6,650 nt of DNA from an uncultured Pseudomonadota bacterium (GTDB lineage: Bacteria > Lernaellota > Lernaellaia > Lernaellales > Lernaellaceae): the NCBI GenBank assembly GCA_937967875.1, contig CALBTQ010000665.1, positions 1 to 6,650 of the forward strand, written 5' to 3'. Every line of letters begins with the position of its first letter. Position 1 is the stretch's first letter. Of the stretch, positions 6,166 through 6,650 are shown in pieces. The translations under genes were made by a program, and so were the position numbers. A model generated the notes under the pieces. That model had not been told where the DNA came from. It saw nothing but the letters and a program-made list of their open reading frames with translations, and did no database searches.

Positions 6166-6604
6166 ATGAAATACAAATGGCTGTTGATCATGCTGGCGCT
6201 GGCGCTGACGCTTTCTTTGGGTCTCGCCTGCGGCGACGATGACGATGACGACGACGACACCGGCGACGATGACGACGATGACGATGACGACGATGACGAT
6301 GATGACGATACCGGCGACGACGATACCGGCGACGATGACGACGTCACGCTGACCAACCCGGATCAGACCGGGTGCATCGCCGGCAGCGATGACGGCACTT
6401 ACGATCCGACCGCCAATCCGGCCGACATCGTCGAGGTGACCTGGCAGAACGGCGTGCTGTCGATCAGCGACCTGTTCGCCTACGTCAACGCCGGCTTCAC
6501 GCTGGGCGGCGAGGTTTCGGTGGCGGGCAGCACGATCACCGTGACCGAGCTGGATACCGTCGGCGGCGGCGACAGCAACTGCGTGAAGGACCTGACCTAT
6601 CAGA
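6166..6604 (+). CDS. Poly-Asp lipoprotein, 3' end missing
   Basis: The first 146 residues of a lipoprotein of unknown function. The signal peptide MKYKWLLIMLALALTLSLGLAC ends at Cys22 (context GLAC; Ala at -1 is canonical, Gly at -3 is less usual), followed by Gly23. Residues 24-59 are 30 aspartates broken only by three Thr-Gly pairs (runs of 8, 15, 3 and 4). After this linker comes a small beta-rich domain (about 60-146) with cysteines at 70 and 139 that could form a disulfide. It includes VTWQNGVLSISDLFAYV and a Gly-rich GFTLGGEVSVAGSTITV stretch. The last genuine codon is CAG at 6601-6603. The frame continues into adapter, and the apparent C terminus KIGRASCRERV is adapter translated. AAAGGA precedes the chosen start. 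An in-frame ATG at 6142 is less likely given the promoter position. Confidence 0.8.
6232..6342 (+). repeat. Coding Asp/Thr-Gly low-complexity tract
   Basis: One Gly codon followed by GAC/GAT codons in runs of 8, 15, 3 and 4, separated by ACC-GGC. GAC and GAT are mixed irregularly, so this is not a pure trinucleotide repeat. Read on the opposite strand it gives a spurious Ser-rich frame. Confidence 0.9.
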
Positions 6605-6650
6605 AGATCGGAAGAGCGTCGTGTAGGGAAAGAGTGTAGATCTCGGTGGT
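6605..6650 (+). other. Illumina adapter remnant (Read 1 / P5 side, reverse complement)
   Basis: Begins AGATCGGAAGAGCGTCGTG and continues through the reverse complement of the TruSeq universal adapter (AGTGTAGATCTCGGTGGT at the end). Not biological. There is no index in this arm, which fits single-index TruSeq chemistry. It truncates the last gene. Confidence 0.98.

Noticed and set aside
6232..6342. GAC/GAT tract as a microsatellite or CRISPR-like array
   Set aside because: It is in frame within a lipoprotein gene with irregular codon choice and no spacers; it encodes an Asp linker.
6051..6356. Extension of the beta-helix lipoprotein upstream to 6356, with Ser runs
   Set aside because: The Ser runs are the opposite strand of the poly-Asp codons of the divergent gene; the lipobox signal peptide starts at 6050.

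Overview
This looks like a complete short contig from an uncultured, high-GC, probably Gram-negative (diderm) bacterium. Three of its five genes start with a signal peptide ending in a lipobox-type cysteine. Two of those carry runs of aspartate right after the cysteine, and one also ends in an Asp/Thr tail. I associate this poly-Asp lipoprotein style with uncultured deltaproteobacteria-like lineages (Myxococcota and neighbours), but that placement is an impression from memory, not something the sequence proves. Both ends of the window are Illumina library adapter, so only about 45-6604 is biological.

Layout. 1-44 is the index/Read 2 side adapter. 45-362 is a non-coding, palindrome-rich stretch that resembles the dispersed 'GTCATTCTGAG...' intergenic repeats of many environmental bacteria. 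402-1199 (+) encodes a C-N hydrolase (nitrilase superfamily) with an intact Glu-Lys-Cys triad. A promoter with a perfect -35 box leads into 1283-2788 (+), a TolB-like beta-propeller lipoprotein with a four-cysteine C-terminal domain and a Thr/Asp pentapeptide tail. It converges, with only 8 bp between stop codons, on a minus-strand two-gene operon. That operon reads from 6050 down to 2797: a HEAT-repeat plus parallel beta-helix lipoprotein, then a multi-spanning GT-C type glycosyltransferase whose start codon overlaps the lipoprotein's stop codon (ATGA). Divergent from the operon, across 115 bp holding opposed promoters, begins another poly-Asp lipoprotein (6166 onward, +), which is cut off by the downstream adapter at 6605.

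How the genes may work together. Apart from the cytoplasmic amidohydrolase, everything here points to the cell envelope. The coupled lipoprotein and membrane glycosyltransferase are the most likely functional pair: beta-helix folds commonly bind or process glycans, and GT-C enzymes transfer sugars from lipid carriers on the periplasmic side. The other two lipoproteins have their own promoters, and nothing ties them to the operon except location. No RNA genes, CRISPR arrays, transposase genes or convincing intrinsic terminators were seen.
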